DNA of 41,884 bases, taken from assembly GCA_002344565.1 (NCBI GenBank), contig DDTZ01000182.1, positions 1 to 41,884 on the forward strand, read 5' to 3'. The notes beneath the pieces are model-generated. The model was not told where the DNA came from and made no database searches. It saw only the letters and a program-made list of their open reading frames with translations. Shown piece by piece: positions 33,669 through 41,884 of the stretch. A program made the translations under genes and the position numbers. The stretch comes from Bdellovibrionaceae bacterium UBA2351. Its GTDB lineage: Bacteria; Bdellovibrionota; Bdellovibrionia; Bdellovibrionales; Bdellovibrionaceae. The first letter of the stretch is position 1. The number at the start of each line of letters is the position of its first letter.

Positions 33669-34964
33669 TTAGTATTTATCGACCCATTGCTGAAAGAAAT
33701 CACCACGTGTTTCGAAGCTAGAAAACTCGTCTTGGCTCACACCACCGGGGCTGAACAAAACAACCGAATCCATTTCCAAATTTTCAGATGATAGGTTTTG
33801 CAATAACAAAGCGAGTGTTTTGAATATGGGAGCAGGAGAATTAAGAGTTTGTTTGATTGTTGGACCATGTTCACCGAAGAAAAAGAGTTTGATTCGCACG
33901 TCCATAGTTAACTCTTTGAGTTCGTGCCAAGGCAATTTTTTGTCCCTGCCGCCCAAAAGCAAATAGATGGTGAGATTGGGAAATGACTCTTTAGTGGCCG
34001 CGATAGCGGCTTTTACGCTATCAATTGTAGTGGCTTTGCTATCGTTAATAAAAATGACATTCTTTTTTAATCCCAAGTTCTCGAGGCGGTGCTTTAGGCC
34101 TCGAAACTCTTTGATGCCGGCAAAGTAGGATTGCGGAAAGCCGCATTCTTTGCCCAAGGTAGCGGCCATAGCTAAGTTATCTTGATTGTGTTGTCCGATA
34201 AGTGCAGCATTTTGAAGCTCAAGTGATCGAATATCCGGATTGTTTTTGCGTGCCCAAATGAGTTTGGTAGAGCCTTTCGTTTTAGCAAAGGCAGCCAAAT
34301 CCCCGCCGTTTTCGTTCAAGATCATCGTTGATTTTGTTTTGTTGAGTAAAGTCCACTTGGTTTCGTAGTAGTCAGTTAAAGACGCATATCGTTCCAAATG
34401 ATTGGGAGATAAAAACGTAATCATGCTATAGTCAACTTTCAACAAGGCTACGTTTTCTAGTTGATAACTTGAAAGCTCCAGAACCATCCAATTGGCGCGC
34501 AGTGATGGGTCTTTGTAAATAGACAGCGCATATTCACAAACAGGGATTCCTAAATTACCACCGACAAAAACGTTAGGATCAAATGACTTAATTCCAGCAC
34601 CGATAATACTTGTCGTTGTGCTTTTGCCTAAGGAACCTGTAATGCCGATAATTTTTTCTGTTGTGACTTGGCTAAGCGCTAAATTAATTTCACTGGTGAT
34701 ATGCACACCATTCGTACGCCATTTTTTAATAAAATTTTTCTGTAACGAAACACCGGGTGAAACGACCGCGGTTTTAACTGAAGTCAATGTCTCGAGTTCA
34801 GCTTCTGTCTTATACTGGGCTTCCGGTTTACTTTCGTCAAAAGTAAGTATGTCATTTTCCTGAAAACCCGCGGCTAAAAGTAGCTTCTTGGCGGCCAATC
34901 CACTGCGAGCTAGGCCAACGATGATTACTGGAGGTTGTATTTGAGTTTTCAGATTAAACGACAT
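33669..34964 (-). CDS. murD: UDP-N-acetylmuramoylalanine--D-glutamate ligase
   Basis: A 431-residue Mur ligase adding D-Glu to UDP-MurNAc-L-Ala in peptidoglycan synthesis. It opens with a Rossmann-like VGLARSGLAAKKLL, then the ATP loop GITGSLGKSTTTS, FVGGNLGIP, ELSSYQLE, and FINDSKATTIDSVKAAI and LGGRDKKLPW in the C-terminal part, all MurD signatures. The usual dcw cluster neighbours (mraY, ftsW, murG) are absent, so the gene stands alone here. The ATG is 11 bases from the divergent gene's ATG and has no Shine-Dalgarno. Confidence 0.95.
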   Translation of the reverse strand: MSFNLKTQIQPPVIIVGLARSGLAAKKLLLAAGFQENDILTFDESKPEAQYKTEAELETLTSVKTAVVSPGVSLQKNFIKKWRTNGVHITSEINLALSQVTTEKIIGITGSLGKSTTTSIIGAGIKSFDPNVFVGGNLGIPVCEYALSIYKDPSLRANWMVLELSSYQLENVALLKVDYSMITFLSPNHLERYASLTDYYETKWTLLNKTKSTMILNENGGDLAAFAKTKGSTKLIWARKNNPDIRSLELQNAALIGQHNQDNLAMAATLGKECGFPQSYFAGIKEFRGLKHRLENLGLKKNVIFINDSKATTIDSVKAAIAATKESFPNLTIYLLLGGRDKKLPWHELKELTMDVRIKLFFFGEHGPTIKQTLNSPAPIFKTLALLLQNLSSENLEMDSVVLFSPGGVSQDEFSSFETRGDFFQQWVDKY

Positions 34965-34975
34965 ACAGTTTATTT

Positions 34976-36400
34976 ATGACGACTGAAGATTTCAGTAAAG
35001 CAAATTATACAGCTATTATCAGTGACTTGCATCTTTGCGAAGCTGAACCGGTTCATCCAAAATATCCATTGTGGAAGAAGTTTAAAACCAAAGAGTTTTT
35101 CTTTGATGATGAGTTTGAGGGATTTTTAAAACTGATAAAAACGAAAGCTAAAGGTGATCGAATTGAATTAGTGCTTAACGGTGACATTTTCGATTTTGAT
35201 TCCGTGACATCCTACCCTAAAGACGCTGTTTATAAGATTTCTTGGTTAGAGAAAATGCGTGGATTAAAACCTCGGGAAGAGCGTTCTTTATATAAAATTG
35301 ATCGCATTATTGACGATCACCCACTTTTCTTTTCTGCCTTGAGTGATTTCATTAAAGATGGAAATCGCGTTGTTTTCGTTATGGGTAATCACGATGTTGA
35401 ACTCCACTACAAATCAGTTCAGAAAGCGATTTTAAATTCTCTGAGATTAACTACGGACTTGGAAGAGCGCGTTCGATTTAATGAATGGTTTTATATTTCT
35501 AATCAAGACACGTTAATTGAACACGGAAATCAATATGATCCCTATTGTGTTTACGATGATCCAATTAATCCATTCGTGAAGGGTTATAACTATCAGTACC
35601 TAAAGCTACCATTTGGAAATTTAGCGTCTCGGTACATAATGAACGGAATGGGTTTTTTTAACCCCCATTTCGATGGCAATTATATCATGGGCATCAAAGA
35701 GTATATTCGCATATTCTTTAAGTATATGTTGAAGGCGCAGCCATTCCTGGTCGTATCTTGGTTTATGGGATCTGTTTGGACGCTTTTTTACACGGTAAAA
35801 GATCAGTTTGCGGAGCCACTTAAAAACCCACTTAAAACTGAAGAGCGTGTGAATGAAATTGCAGCCAAGGCGAACGCAACCCCACGGCAGGTTAGGGAAC
35901 TTAAAGAATTATTCGTTGAAAACTCTAGCCGTGATCCAATGTTGATCATGAAAGAGCTTTGGCTAGATCGCGCGTTTCTAATCGTATTTAGTTTCTACTT
36001 AGTTTATTTATTGTTTTCGATTTTAAAAAGTATTTTTGACATTTCATTGTTCTGGGGATTGATTCCACTTGTGTTCTTATTCCCATTTTTCCTCTTTTAT
36101 TCAAAATCTATTGTTTCACACGTTTCAGGTTATAAAGAGCCGGACGAAAAAACGCTCGCCATAGCCGGTCACATCAGCGCGGTATCCCGCATTGTTTTTG
36201 GGCACACCCATATCCCAAGACACGAAATGATTGGTGGAATTGAGCACTTAAATTCGGGCACGTGGTCGCCTGGATACCTTGATATTGAATGCACTAAGCC
36301 GATTGATCTGAAAAACTTTGTGTGGATATTTCCGTCTGAGCACGAAGGTAAGCGCAACGCAGAACTTGTGAAGTACAAAAATTTGCAGGGCGTCAAGTAA
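34976..36400 (+). CDS. Membrane-associated calcineurin-like metallophosphoesterase
   Basis: A 474-residue protein with the full set of metal ligands: Asp17 and His19 (SDLHL), Asp70 (NGDIFDFDS), Asn138-His139-Asp140 (MGNHDVE), a later IEHGNQYD, and GHTHIPRHE. The general layout resembles UDP-2,3-diacylglucosamine hydrolase-type enzymes but is much longer. An inserted hydrophobic region (about 245-265 and 325-375) separates the early from the late motifs and likely anchors it to the membrane. A lipid or nucleotide phosphoester substrate is plausible. The start has no Shine-Dalgarno. Ends 69 bases before the histone gene. Confidence 0.88.
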   Translation: MTTEDFSKANYTAIISDLHLCEAEPVHPKYPLWKKFKTKEFFFDDEFEGFLKLIKTKAKGDRIELVLNGDIFDFDSVTSYPKDAVYKISWLEKMRGLKPREERSLYKIDRIIDDHPLFFSALSDFIKDGNRVVFVMGNHDVELHYKSVQKAILNSLRLTTDLEERVRFNEWFYISNQDTLIEHGNQYDPYCVYDDPINPFVKGYNYQYLKLPFGNLASRYIMNGMGFFNPHFDGNYIMGIKEYIRIFFKYMLKAQPFLVVSWFMGSVWTLFYTVKDQFAEPLKNPLKTEERVNEIAAKANATPRQVRELKELFVENSSRDPMLIMKELWLDRAFLIVFSFYLVYLLFSILKSIFDISLFWGLIPLVFLFPFFLFYSKSIVSHVSGYKEPDEKTLAIAGHISAVSRIVFGHTHIPRHEMIGGIEHLNSGTWSPGYLDIECTKPIDLKNFVWIFPSEHEGKRNAELVKYKNLQGVK

Positions 36401-36422
36401 GAAAACTTTTGTCCAGCTCAAA

Positions 36423-36428
36423 TATAAT
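36423..36428 (+). promoter_or_regulatory. -10 element of the histone gene
   Basis: A perfect TATAAT lies 41 bases before the histone ATG, giving a leader of roughly 35 bases. The -35 region is poor, so an activator, or tolerance of weak -35 sites, may apply. Confidence 0.55.
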
Positions 36429-36469
36429 GTGCAACCATCAAATCTCATTAAAATAACTGGAGGCTAGAA

Positions 36470-36664
36470 ATGGCAGACATTCTTGTAGTTACAAGCAAAA
36501 TTAAAAAAATCATCAAAGAAAAAGGTGAAATGAACACTTCAGCAGCGACTATCGAAGTATTGAGCAAAGCTGTTGAGCGTCTTTGCCTTAAAGGTATCGA
36601 GAGCGCGAAAGCTGATGGTCGTAAGACTGTTATGGATCGCGATATCATCATCGATCACATCTAA
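36470..36664 (+). CDS. Bacterial histone (single histone-fold protein)
   Basis: A 64-residue protein consisting only of a histone fold: helix 1 about 7-17 (VTSKIKKIIKE), loop KGEMNTS, long helix 2 about 24-49 (SAATIEVLSKAVERL), loop 2 with the Arg51-x-Thr53 pair (DGRKTV) and helix 3 about 55-63 (MDRDIIIDH). It closely recalls Bdellovibrio bacteriovorus Bd0055 (HBb), an abundant dimeric nucleoid protein studied for bending or coating DNA. There are no tails. GGAGG lies 7 bases before the ATG; it has its own -10 and a strong terminator, consistent with high monocistronic expression. Confidence 0.9.
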   Translation: MADILVVTSKIKKIIKEKGEMNTSAATIEVLSKAVERLCLKGIESAKADGRKTVMDRDIIIDHI

Positions 36665-36689
36665 TAAAAATTTAAGATTATAAATCTAT

Positions 36690-36720
36690 TAGGGTCTTGT
36701 AAAAGGGACCCTATTTTTTT
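36690..36720 (+). terminator. Rho-independent terminator after the histone gene
   Basis: TAGGGTC (36690-36696) pairs with GACCCTA (36707-36713), followed by seven T. The 3' arm includes the stop codon of the convergent lipoprotein gene, so the two 3' ends share this element. Confidence 0.9.
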
Positions 36721-37934
36721 GCTTTCACAGCAGTAGGTTTAAAAACTACCTGAAGAGGAAACGGTAATCCGCCGGGGAAGTATTCGGCTAACGCGTTTAC
36801 ATAGGTAGGTACTTCATCATTAGATCTGATGTTAGGGAAAATAGCTTTGTAGCTATCTATGTCCCATTCTGTTGGTTTTTTCGATTTTTCGTCAAATTTA
36901 CTGGCCATAAAATTCTTTAAGTCTGGATTTGGTTTATCAAACAACGCCGCAATGTTTATGAGTATCGGGTTACCTTGATATACATGTTGCTGATTACCAA
37001 AGAACGCCTGGGCTAACTTTGGAGCCTTGTTTGGGTCATTTTTGATCGCAAGCGAAATATACATTTTGTACCAGTCGTACGCATACTTTAACCAAACACC
37101 GGATTGAGTGCTGATTCCAAAGGCTGAGCTTACGTCGCGAGTTTGGCTCTTTAATTCTATTTCTGTGTGTGGAATGGTTAGAATGTTTGGATCTGTATCG
37201 GTGGACTCTGTCGTCTTGTTTGGCTTAACTGCTTTTGAACTTTTTCGAATATTAAAAATTCCATTGTATTTGTAGGCAAATTGAAAACTGAGCTTTGCGT
37301 TTGTGAGGGCCATAGACTCTAGAGCTTGCATTACAGAAACAGTTTTATCTTTACCGCAGGAAAATTGGCAGAATTCGGTTTTATACGTTTTTGAAGTCAG
37401 TTGTGCTACTAAACGGAAAACCTTGTTCATCCGAGGAACAAATTCTTTGCCTAAATGTTCCTGTACATCATCGCGTTTAGTTATGCGGCGAACTTTTTTA
37501 TCGGCTAAGTAACTATTCACTACTGGATTTTTTTTCCAGTTTGTCGTATCCAAACCGGTTGTCATTTTTAACAAATCAGTGCCTGCCATCCCGATGCTAA
37601 TTTGATTTAAAGTCACATTATAACCGCGAAATGGCTTCAACAGCGAGATCTCTAGAGCCATAAATTTTTCAGTGTCAGGAATGGCCGCATAGTTTGTATC
37701 AATACGTGTGATCAGCGCCTCGAGTTCATCCGGAGTTTTTACATTTCTAAATTCGATTTCTAAAGAGTTGGATTCTGCGGAAATCCCACGGTGAGCAATT
37801 GACGTTATTTCTGGCGGAGCAAAGTCGATTGTTGGTTCTTGTAGTTCAGCGGCAACGGTCGCATTTTTTTCAAAATGCGTACAACTCAGATTTAATAAAC
37901 TAAATGTAAAAATGTAGATTAAAAATCGATACAT
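36711..37934 (-). CDS. Lipoprotein of unknown function
   Basis: A 407-residue lipoprotein: signal peptide with lipobox LLNLSC (Cys18), then a soluble mixed domain without any motif that I recognise. A Cys pair (EFCQFSCGK) lies near residue 200, and a polar segment (KSSKAVKPNKTTESTDTD) near 240 looks like a surface loop. AGGGGC before the ATG supports the start. Probably outer- or inner-membrane attached, facing the periplasm. It converges on the histone gene and is downstream of ligA, 51 bases away. Confidence 0.78.
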   Translation of the reverse strand: MYRFLIYIFTFSLLNLSCTHFEKNATVAAELQEPTIDFAPPEITSIAHRGISAESNSLEIEFRNVKTPDELEALITRIDTNYAAIPDTEKFMALEISLLKPFRGYNVTLNQISIGMAGTDLLKMTTGLDTTNWKKNPVVNSYLADKKVRRITKRDDVQEHLGKEFVPRMNKVFRLVAQLTSKTYKTEFCQFSCGKDKTVSVMQALESMALTNAKLSFQFAYKYNGIFNIRKSSKAVKPNKTTESTDTDPNILTIPHTEIELKSQTRDVSSAFGISTQSGVWLKYAYDWYKMYISLAIKNDPNKAPKLAQAFFGNQQHVYQGNPILINIAALFDKPNPDLKNFMASKFDEKSKKPTEWDIDSYKAIFPNIRSNDEVPTYVNALAEYFPGGLPFPLQVVFKPTAVKAKK

Positions 37935-37985
37935 AGCTGCCCCTATAAGAGGCTTTTCGGGAATTATACACAGATCACCATGCGA

Positions 37986-40055
37986 CTAAGGTCCATTTTC
38001 AATCATTTTCAGGACTTCGTCCCAGCCGATTACGGTAACGCCGAGGGAGTTAGCCTTTTCAAGCTTAGACCCAGGGTCATCTCCAACCACCAAAAAATTA
38101 AGTTTACTAGAAACTCCACTCAATAGCTTTCCGCCATTTTCTTGAATGTGTGCTTGGGCTTTATCACGCGCGATTGGCAGCGTTCCTGTAATTAAGAAAC
38201 TTTTTCCGCTGAGAGGGCCTGACGTGTTTACTTTGGCTTCGGCTACGGTGATGCCGACGGCGATCAGTGACTTGACCTGATTCTTGTTTGCTTTACTAGA
38301 GAGCCATTTCAAAACAGATTGGGCGACTTTTTCACCAATTTCAGGAACTTTCATCAACTCTTCTTCATTGGCATCGACAAATCTTTCTACGGTTAAAAAA
38401 TGATCAGCTAAATGCTTTGCCGTTGTTTCACCGATGTAGCGAATACCTAGAGCGTAAATGAAACGCGGGAGCGTAGTTTTTTTACTTTGTTCGATAGACT
38501 TTAAAATATTGTCGGCCGATTTTTCACCTTGTCGATCCAGGTTTAAAAGATCTGTCTTCTTTAAATGATAAAAATCGGCGAATGAGGCGACAAGTTTGCT
38601 GTCGACGAATGTTTCAATCCAGCGGTCACCCATTTTTTCTATATTCATAGCGCGACGACTGGCAAAATGTTTAAGAGATTCCTTCAAAACTGCCGGGCAT
38701 TCCGGATTCAAACAGCGAATGACCGCTTCATCAGGATGCTCGTGTAAATCACTATTGCAGCCAGGACATCGAGTTGGAAGCCTATAAGGTTTAGAATTTT
38801 TATCTCGCTTTTCTGGAACGGACCGAACGATTTCAGGAATAACATCGCCGGCGCGCTGGATAACGACAGTGTCGCCCACGCGGATGTCTTTGCGATCGAT
38901 CTCTTCTTGATTGTGTAATGTTGCGTATGTAATCGTAACGCCCCCGACTTTCACGGGCTTCATTAAAGCTACGGGAGTAACCGCACCCGTGCGACCAACC
39001 TGACAGAAAATCTCCTCTACAGTTGTTTCCGCCGTATCTGGTTTAAATTTAGCGGCCGTGGCCCATCGCGGGCTTTTAGCCACCATTCCCAATTCTTCCT
39101 GAGTTTTAATTGAATTTATTTTTACAACGAGGCCGTCGATATCAAATGGTAGTTTTGATTTTGTATGCTCGAGTTCATTGTAATACTCAACTACCCCATC
39201 TATGCCGTCGCAAATTCGTGAGGCTTGAATGTAGGTTGGAATTCCAAGCTCTTTAAATTTTGCGTACACATCAGATTGGCTTGTGAAACTTATACCTTTA
39301 TAGGCCCCTAAGTTGTAACCAAAGAATTTTAACGGCCGTGATGCCGATATTTTTGAGTCGAGCTGGCGAATCGATCCTGCAGCCGCGTTTCTAGGGTTTG
39401 CAAAGGTCGGCAAGCCTTCTTTTTCTTGAAATTGGTTAAGATTTTTAAAATCCTCTTTAGTAATTAAAACCTCGCCGCGAACCTCAAGAAGTTCAGGAGG
39501 CGACTTAGAATTTAATCGCAGAGGAATTGATTTTATGGTTTTAACATTTACCGTAACGTCTTCGCCGACGACACCATCTCCGCGTGTAAGTGCTTTTGTG
39601 AGAACTCCGGCTTCATAGATCAATTCCATAGAGAGGCCGTCAAATTTGGGCTCGCAGAAGTATTCGAATTTGGATTCTACTTTAAGGAAGTTTTGAATGC
39701 GTTGATCAAAATCGACAAGGTCTTGTGGATCATAACTATTTGCAAGCGAAAGCATAGGCAGACGATGAGTCCCTTTGGCAAACACCGGTAGCACGGCTCC
39801 ACCCACGCGATGGGTTGGTGAACTTGGAGTTATCCATTCAGCGTGTTTTGCTTCGATGTTTTTTAATGCCGAAAAAAAATCGTCATACTCTTTATCGGAA
39901 ACTAAAGGTTTATCTAGTGTGTGGTAATTGTAATCAAGCAGATGAACCCAGTCTATTAACAATAGATATTCATCTTGAGTAATATCAATAGAACTTGTTT
40001 TAGCTTTAGTGGATACTTTTTCCGCAATTTTTTTTTGGTCTTTTACTGAAGACAT
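37986..40055 (-). CDS. ligA: NAD-dependent DNA ligase
   Basis: The essential ligase that seals nicks in replication using NAD. Domains from the ATG at 40055 (689 residues): Ia (YNYHTLDKPLVSDKEYDDF), adenylation domain with Lys137 in CEPKFDG, OB fold, four-Cys zinc finger (CPGCNSDLHEHPDEAVIRC then CP), helix-hairpin-helix repeats (ALGIRYIGETTAKHLA, VPEIGEKVAQSV) and a C-terminal BRCT domain (GKSFLITGTLPIARDKAQ to IGWDEVLKMI). Three upstream ATGs (to 40124) exist, but they run into the divergent gene and add nothing conserved; none has a clear ribosome site, so the start is uncertain by up to 23 codons. Confidence 0.95.
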   Translation of the reverse strand: MSSVKDQKKIAEKVSTKAKTSSIDITQDEYLLLIDWVHLLDYNYHTLDKPLVSDKEYDDFFSALKNIEAKHAEWITPSSPTHRVGGAVLPVFAKGTHRLPMLSLANSYDPQDLVDFDQRIQNFLKVESKFEYFCEPKFDGLSMELIYEAGVLTKALTRGDGVVGEDVTVNVKTIKSIPLRLNSKSPPELLEVRGEVLITKEDFKNLNQFQEKEGLPTFANPRNAAAGSIRQLDSKISASRPLKFFGYNLGAYKGISFTSQSDVYAKFKELGIPTYIQASRICDGIDGVVEYYNELEHTKSKLPFDIDGLVVKINSIKTQEELGMVAKSPRWATAAKFKPDTAETTVEEIFCQVGRTGAVTPVALMKPVKVGGVTITYATLHNQEEIDRKDIRVGDTVVIQRAGDVIPEIVRSVPEKRDKNSKPYRLPTRCPGCNSDLHEHPDEAVIRCLNPECPAVLKESLKHFASRRAMNIEKMGDRWIETFVDSKLVASFADFYHLKKTDLLNLDRQGEKSADNILKSIEQSKKTTLPRFIYALGIRYIGETTAKHLADHFLTVERFVDANEEELMKVPEIGEKVAQSVLKWLSSKANKNQVKSLIAVGITVAEAKVNTSGPLSGKSFLITGTLPIARDKAQAHIQENGGKLLSGVSSKLNFLVVGDDPGSKLEKANSLGVTVIGWDEVLKMIENGP

Positions 40056-40136
40056 AAAATATTTAGACTTCATTTTTCGGCTCATGGCAAGTATTTGAAG
40101 ATGTTCCGCTCCTTGCGCGAACAAGATAAAAAGGCT

Positions 40137-41135
40137 ATGTTGTTCGTCGACGGAGAAATTCTTTTGAAATTAAAAATAGACTGGAAAATTACTGTTGTTT
40201 TGGCGGTTGCGGGCTCGTGCTTAATAACTGGCTATGTACTGCAAAAACCATTCGTCCCGTCGCCCTATTCTGACTATAAGTCACGCTGGTCCACTCAGGA
40301 TTTGAATAAGCTTCAACAAAGCATAGAACAACAAGAGAAAACTTTCCCTAATCTTAAGCGTGATAATGAAAAGAAAGTCGGTCTTAATGCAGGAGCGCAG
40401 CCTACCGAATACGCGTTCGTTTACATGCCGGGATTTTCAGCCACTCGCAAAGAAATTTTTCCTGTTGTTGAGGCATTGGCAAAACGATTTTCTGCCAATT
40501 ATTTTCTAACTCGTTTCCCTGCGCATGGAGAATCGGCGCTGGAGTTCAAAGACTTAAAAGCCCAAGAGTTGTTTGATACCGCTTACGAGGCTGTCGAAAT
40601 AGCGCCGAAGTTAGGTAAGAAAAAAATTTTCATCGGAACCTCAACGGGGGCTGCGATGACGTCCGCTGCTTTGGTTCAAGATTTAGATATTGATGCCGCT
40701 ATATTTATTGCCCCTGCGTATGCGGTGTACCCGACAAATTCGTGGCTGCTGAGTACTCGTATTGGCCCACTCGTGAACATGTTACTGATTGATGAAATTT
40801 ATAAATGGACACCAAAGAATCCGGAAATGGAAAAGTATTGGAATACCTCATACCATCGCAATGGTCTTATCGCACTGTTGCAGAGTGTGGAGTATACTCG
40901 TTCTTTGGATTTTTCGGCGATTAACAAACCAGTACTTGTGCTCTATACTAAAAACGACGCGGTCGTCGTTAATGAAGCCATTTTGACAAAATTTTCCGAA
41001 ATTAAACATCCAAAGAAACGACTAGTTGAAATTCCCGCTTCGAGTCACGTATTGGCAGGGGAATATACATCGCCGGAAACCACCGAAGTCGTCATCAAAG
41101 AAATTCATGACTGGATACAGTCCCTAGACCTTTAA
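40137..41135 (+). CDS. Membrane-anchored alpha/beta hydrolase
   Basis: A 332-residue protein from the ATG at 40137 (AAAAAGG just upstream); longer starts at 40101 or a TTG at 40095 are possible. Residues about 17-34 are hydrophobic and end AVAGSC, so it is either a signal anchor or an imperfect lipobox, putting the enzyme in the periplasm. The catalytic core begins FVYMPGFSATRKE, with nucleophile Ser169 (IGTSTGAA), probable acid in LYTKNDAVV and His in ASSHVLAGE. It looks like a carboxylesterase or lysophospholipase-type enzyme; substrate unknown. Divergent from ligA. Confidence 0.82.
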   Translation: MLFVDGEILLKLKIDWKITVVLAVAGSCLITGYVLQKPFVPSPYSDYKSRWSTQDLNKLQQSIEQQEKTFPNLKRDNEKKVGLNAGAQPTEYAFVYMPGFSATRKEIFPVVEALAKRFSANYFLTRFPAHGESALEFKDLKAQELFDTAYEAVEIAPKLGKKKIFIGTSTGAAMTSAALVQDLDIDAAIFIAPAYAVYPTNSWLLSTRIGPLVNMLLIDEIYKWTPKNPEMEKYWNTSYHRNGLIALLQSVEYTRSLDFSAINKPVLVLYTKNDAVVVNEAILTKFSEIKHPKKRLVEIPASSHVLAGEYTSPETTEVVIKEIHDWIQSLDL

Positions 41136-41204
41136 ATTTAACTCCTCGTTGAACTAAAAAGTAAATTGTCCTAAGCTGTGAGCAGTCTAGATTAGGAGTT
41201 TACG

Positions 41205-41483
41205 TTGGACGCTGAAACGCTAAAAAAAATGGCCCATTTAAGTCGCTTAGAGCTTTCCGAAGCGGAATCAAATCAGCTAGGTAAAGATCTGGGTAAAGTT
41301 TTAAATTTTTTTAATCAAATCGCAGAAGTAAATACTACTGGTGTCGAGCCAATGGTGACACCTGTTGAGATTGAAAATTATCTGCGTGAAGACGAAAAGA
41401 ACAATGAAATAAAAACTGAAGACATTATGGCAAACGCACCCTCGCGTGCGGGCAATTTATTTAAAGTACCTCCAGTCGTTTAG
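41205..41483 (+). CDS. gatC: Aspartyl/glutamyl-tRNA(Asn/Gln) amidotransferase subunit C
   Basis: A 92-residue subunit of GatCAB, which converts mischarged Glu-tRNA(Gln) or Asp-tRNA(Asn) to the amide form. It shows the family pattern KKMAHLSRLELSEAE near the start, LNFFNQIAEVNTTGVEPMV in the middle and LREDE then FKVPPVV at the end. The start is TTG at 41205, with AGGAG 6 bases upstream. gatA begins 8 bases after its stop. Confidence 0.95.
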   Translation: MDAETLKKMAHLSRLELSEAESNQLGKDLGKVLNFFNQIAEVNTTGVEPMVTPVEIENYLREDEKNNEIKTEDIMANAPSRAGNLFKVPPVV

Positions 41484-41491
41484 GAAATCAT

Positions 41492-41814
41492 ATGGATATA
41501 TTAAAATCGTCACTGAAAGAAATCAGCACGGCTGTGCGTGCAAAAAAAATTTCTGCCCAAGAAGTTGCGGAGTTTTACTTAAAACGCGCGACAGCTCATA
41601 ATCCAAAATTAAATGCCTACATCACAATGAATGCCGATGTTTTGGCTCAAGCGAATGAAATCGATTCAAAAATTGCAAAAGGTGAAGACCTATCGTCTAA
41701 AAAACTTTTGGGAGTACCTTTCGGTATCAAAGATATGTTGTGCACGAAGGGACTCAAAACAACGGCGGCCTCAAAAATTTTGGAAAACTTTATTCCTCCG
41801 TATGATGCAACAGT
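41492..41814 (+). CDS. gatA: Amidotransferase subunit A, N-terminal part cut by adapter
   Basis: The first 107 residues of GatA, the amidase that frees ammonia from glutamine. It shows the helical start (ALKRAT-like FYLKRATAHNPKLNAYIT) and the amidase-signature catalytic Lys in GVPFGIKDMLCTKG, followed by TTAASKILENFIPPYDATV. A Shine-Dalgarno TAGGAAA precedes the ATG. True sequence stops at base 41814: the frame stays open into the adapter to the window end, so an automatic gene call would add about 23 false residues. The Ser-cisSer-Lys serines lie beyond the cut. Confidence 0.93.
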
Positions 41815-41884
41815 AGATCGGAAGAGCGTCGCGGCGGGGAAGAGGGGAGATCTCGGTGGGCGCCGGATCATTAGAAAAAAAAAA
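41815..41884. other. Illumina adapter read-through (artefact)
   Basis: AGATCGGAAGAGCGTCG starts at 41815 and is the start of the TruSeq universal adapter read-through; the rest follows the same adapter with scattered substitutions (GAGATCTCGGTGG, then CGCCGGATCATT) and ends in a run of A. GC content jumps above the neighbouring gene. The reverse frame yields the well-known false peptide beginning MIRRPPRS. Not genomic. Confidence 0.98.

Noticed and set aside
40056..40124. Longer ligA starts
   Set aside because: They run into the divergent hydrolase's possible 5' end and add an unconserved extension.
41647..41871. Minus-strand frame opening with MIRRPPRS
   Set aside because: It is translated from sequencing adapter joined to the reverse of gatA; a known database artefact.

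Overview
The window is AT-leaning bacterial chromosome (GC roughly in the low forties by eye), densely coded on both strands. Gene content points to the Bdellovibrionota (Bdellovibrio and like organisms). It has a single-fold bacterial histone resembling Bdellovibrio Bd0055, many small secreted proteins and lipoproteins without wide homologues, a Gram-negative lipoprotein next to dapF, an rpsF-DUF2232-rplI block, and frequent TTG/GTG starts. I place it near that phylum by protein resemblance recalled from memory, not by a search. No tRNA, rRNA, CRISPR array, insertion sequence or prophage was seen. The right end (41815-41884) is not genomic: it is Illumina adapter read-through, so gatA is artificially cut.

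Layout. 1-1326: end of sdhA and all of sdhB (succinate dehydrogenase/fumarate reductase). 1373-3059: secreted subtilisin-like protease whose Shine-Dalgarno lies in a leader hairpin. 3073-5885 (-): Gly/Ser-rich lipoprotein with an Ig-like domain, an alpha/beta hydrolase and an FHA protein. 6039-7920: rpsF, a DUF2232-type membrane protein, rplI and a terminator, with no rpsR. 7938-8759 (-): two small unknown genes. 8993-11799 (-): dnaB with a large structured leader, a Fis-family regulator and queE. 11853-20838 (+): ftsK, a TPR-like secreted protein, an LptM-like lipoprotein, dapF, dapA, dapB, a decayed FolK-like gene, a lipoprotein and a large envelope protein; dapF-dapA-dapB supply meso-diaminopimelate for peptidoglycan and lysine. 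20908-23005: a small lipoprotein and a large membrane-anchored unknown.

33483-22998 (-): the most unusual region, ten genes joined by overlaps or gaps of 0-1 base. In transcription order they are a flavin-dependent halogenase-like oxidoreductase, a UbiA-family prenyltransferase, a small membrane protein, a secreted protein with a possible kinase-like core, a secreted CYTH/VTC-like protein, a second UbiA-family protein, an RND/MMPL exporter, a DUF4956 membrane protein, a one-pass membrane protein and a VTC (polyphosphate polymerase-type) domain protein. The combination suggests synthesis and export of a modified isoprenoid or lipid product, tied to a polyphosphate/triphosphate-tunnel module. 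The architecture is seen in the sequence; the function is inference.

33669-41814: murD, divergent by only 11 bp from a membrane-attached metallophosphoesterase; the histone with its own promoter and terminator; a lipoprotein; ligA; an alpha/beta hydrolase; gatC and the start of gatA.
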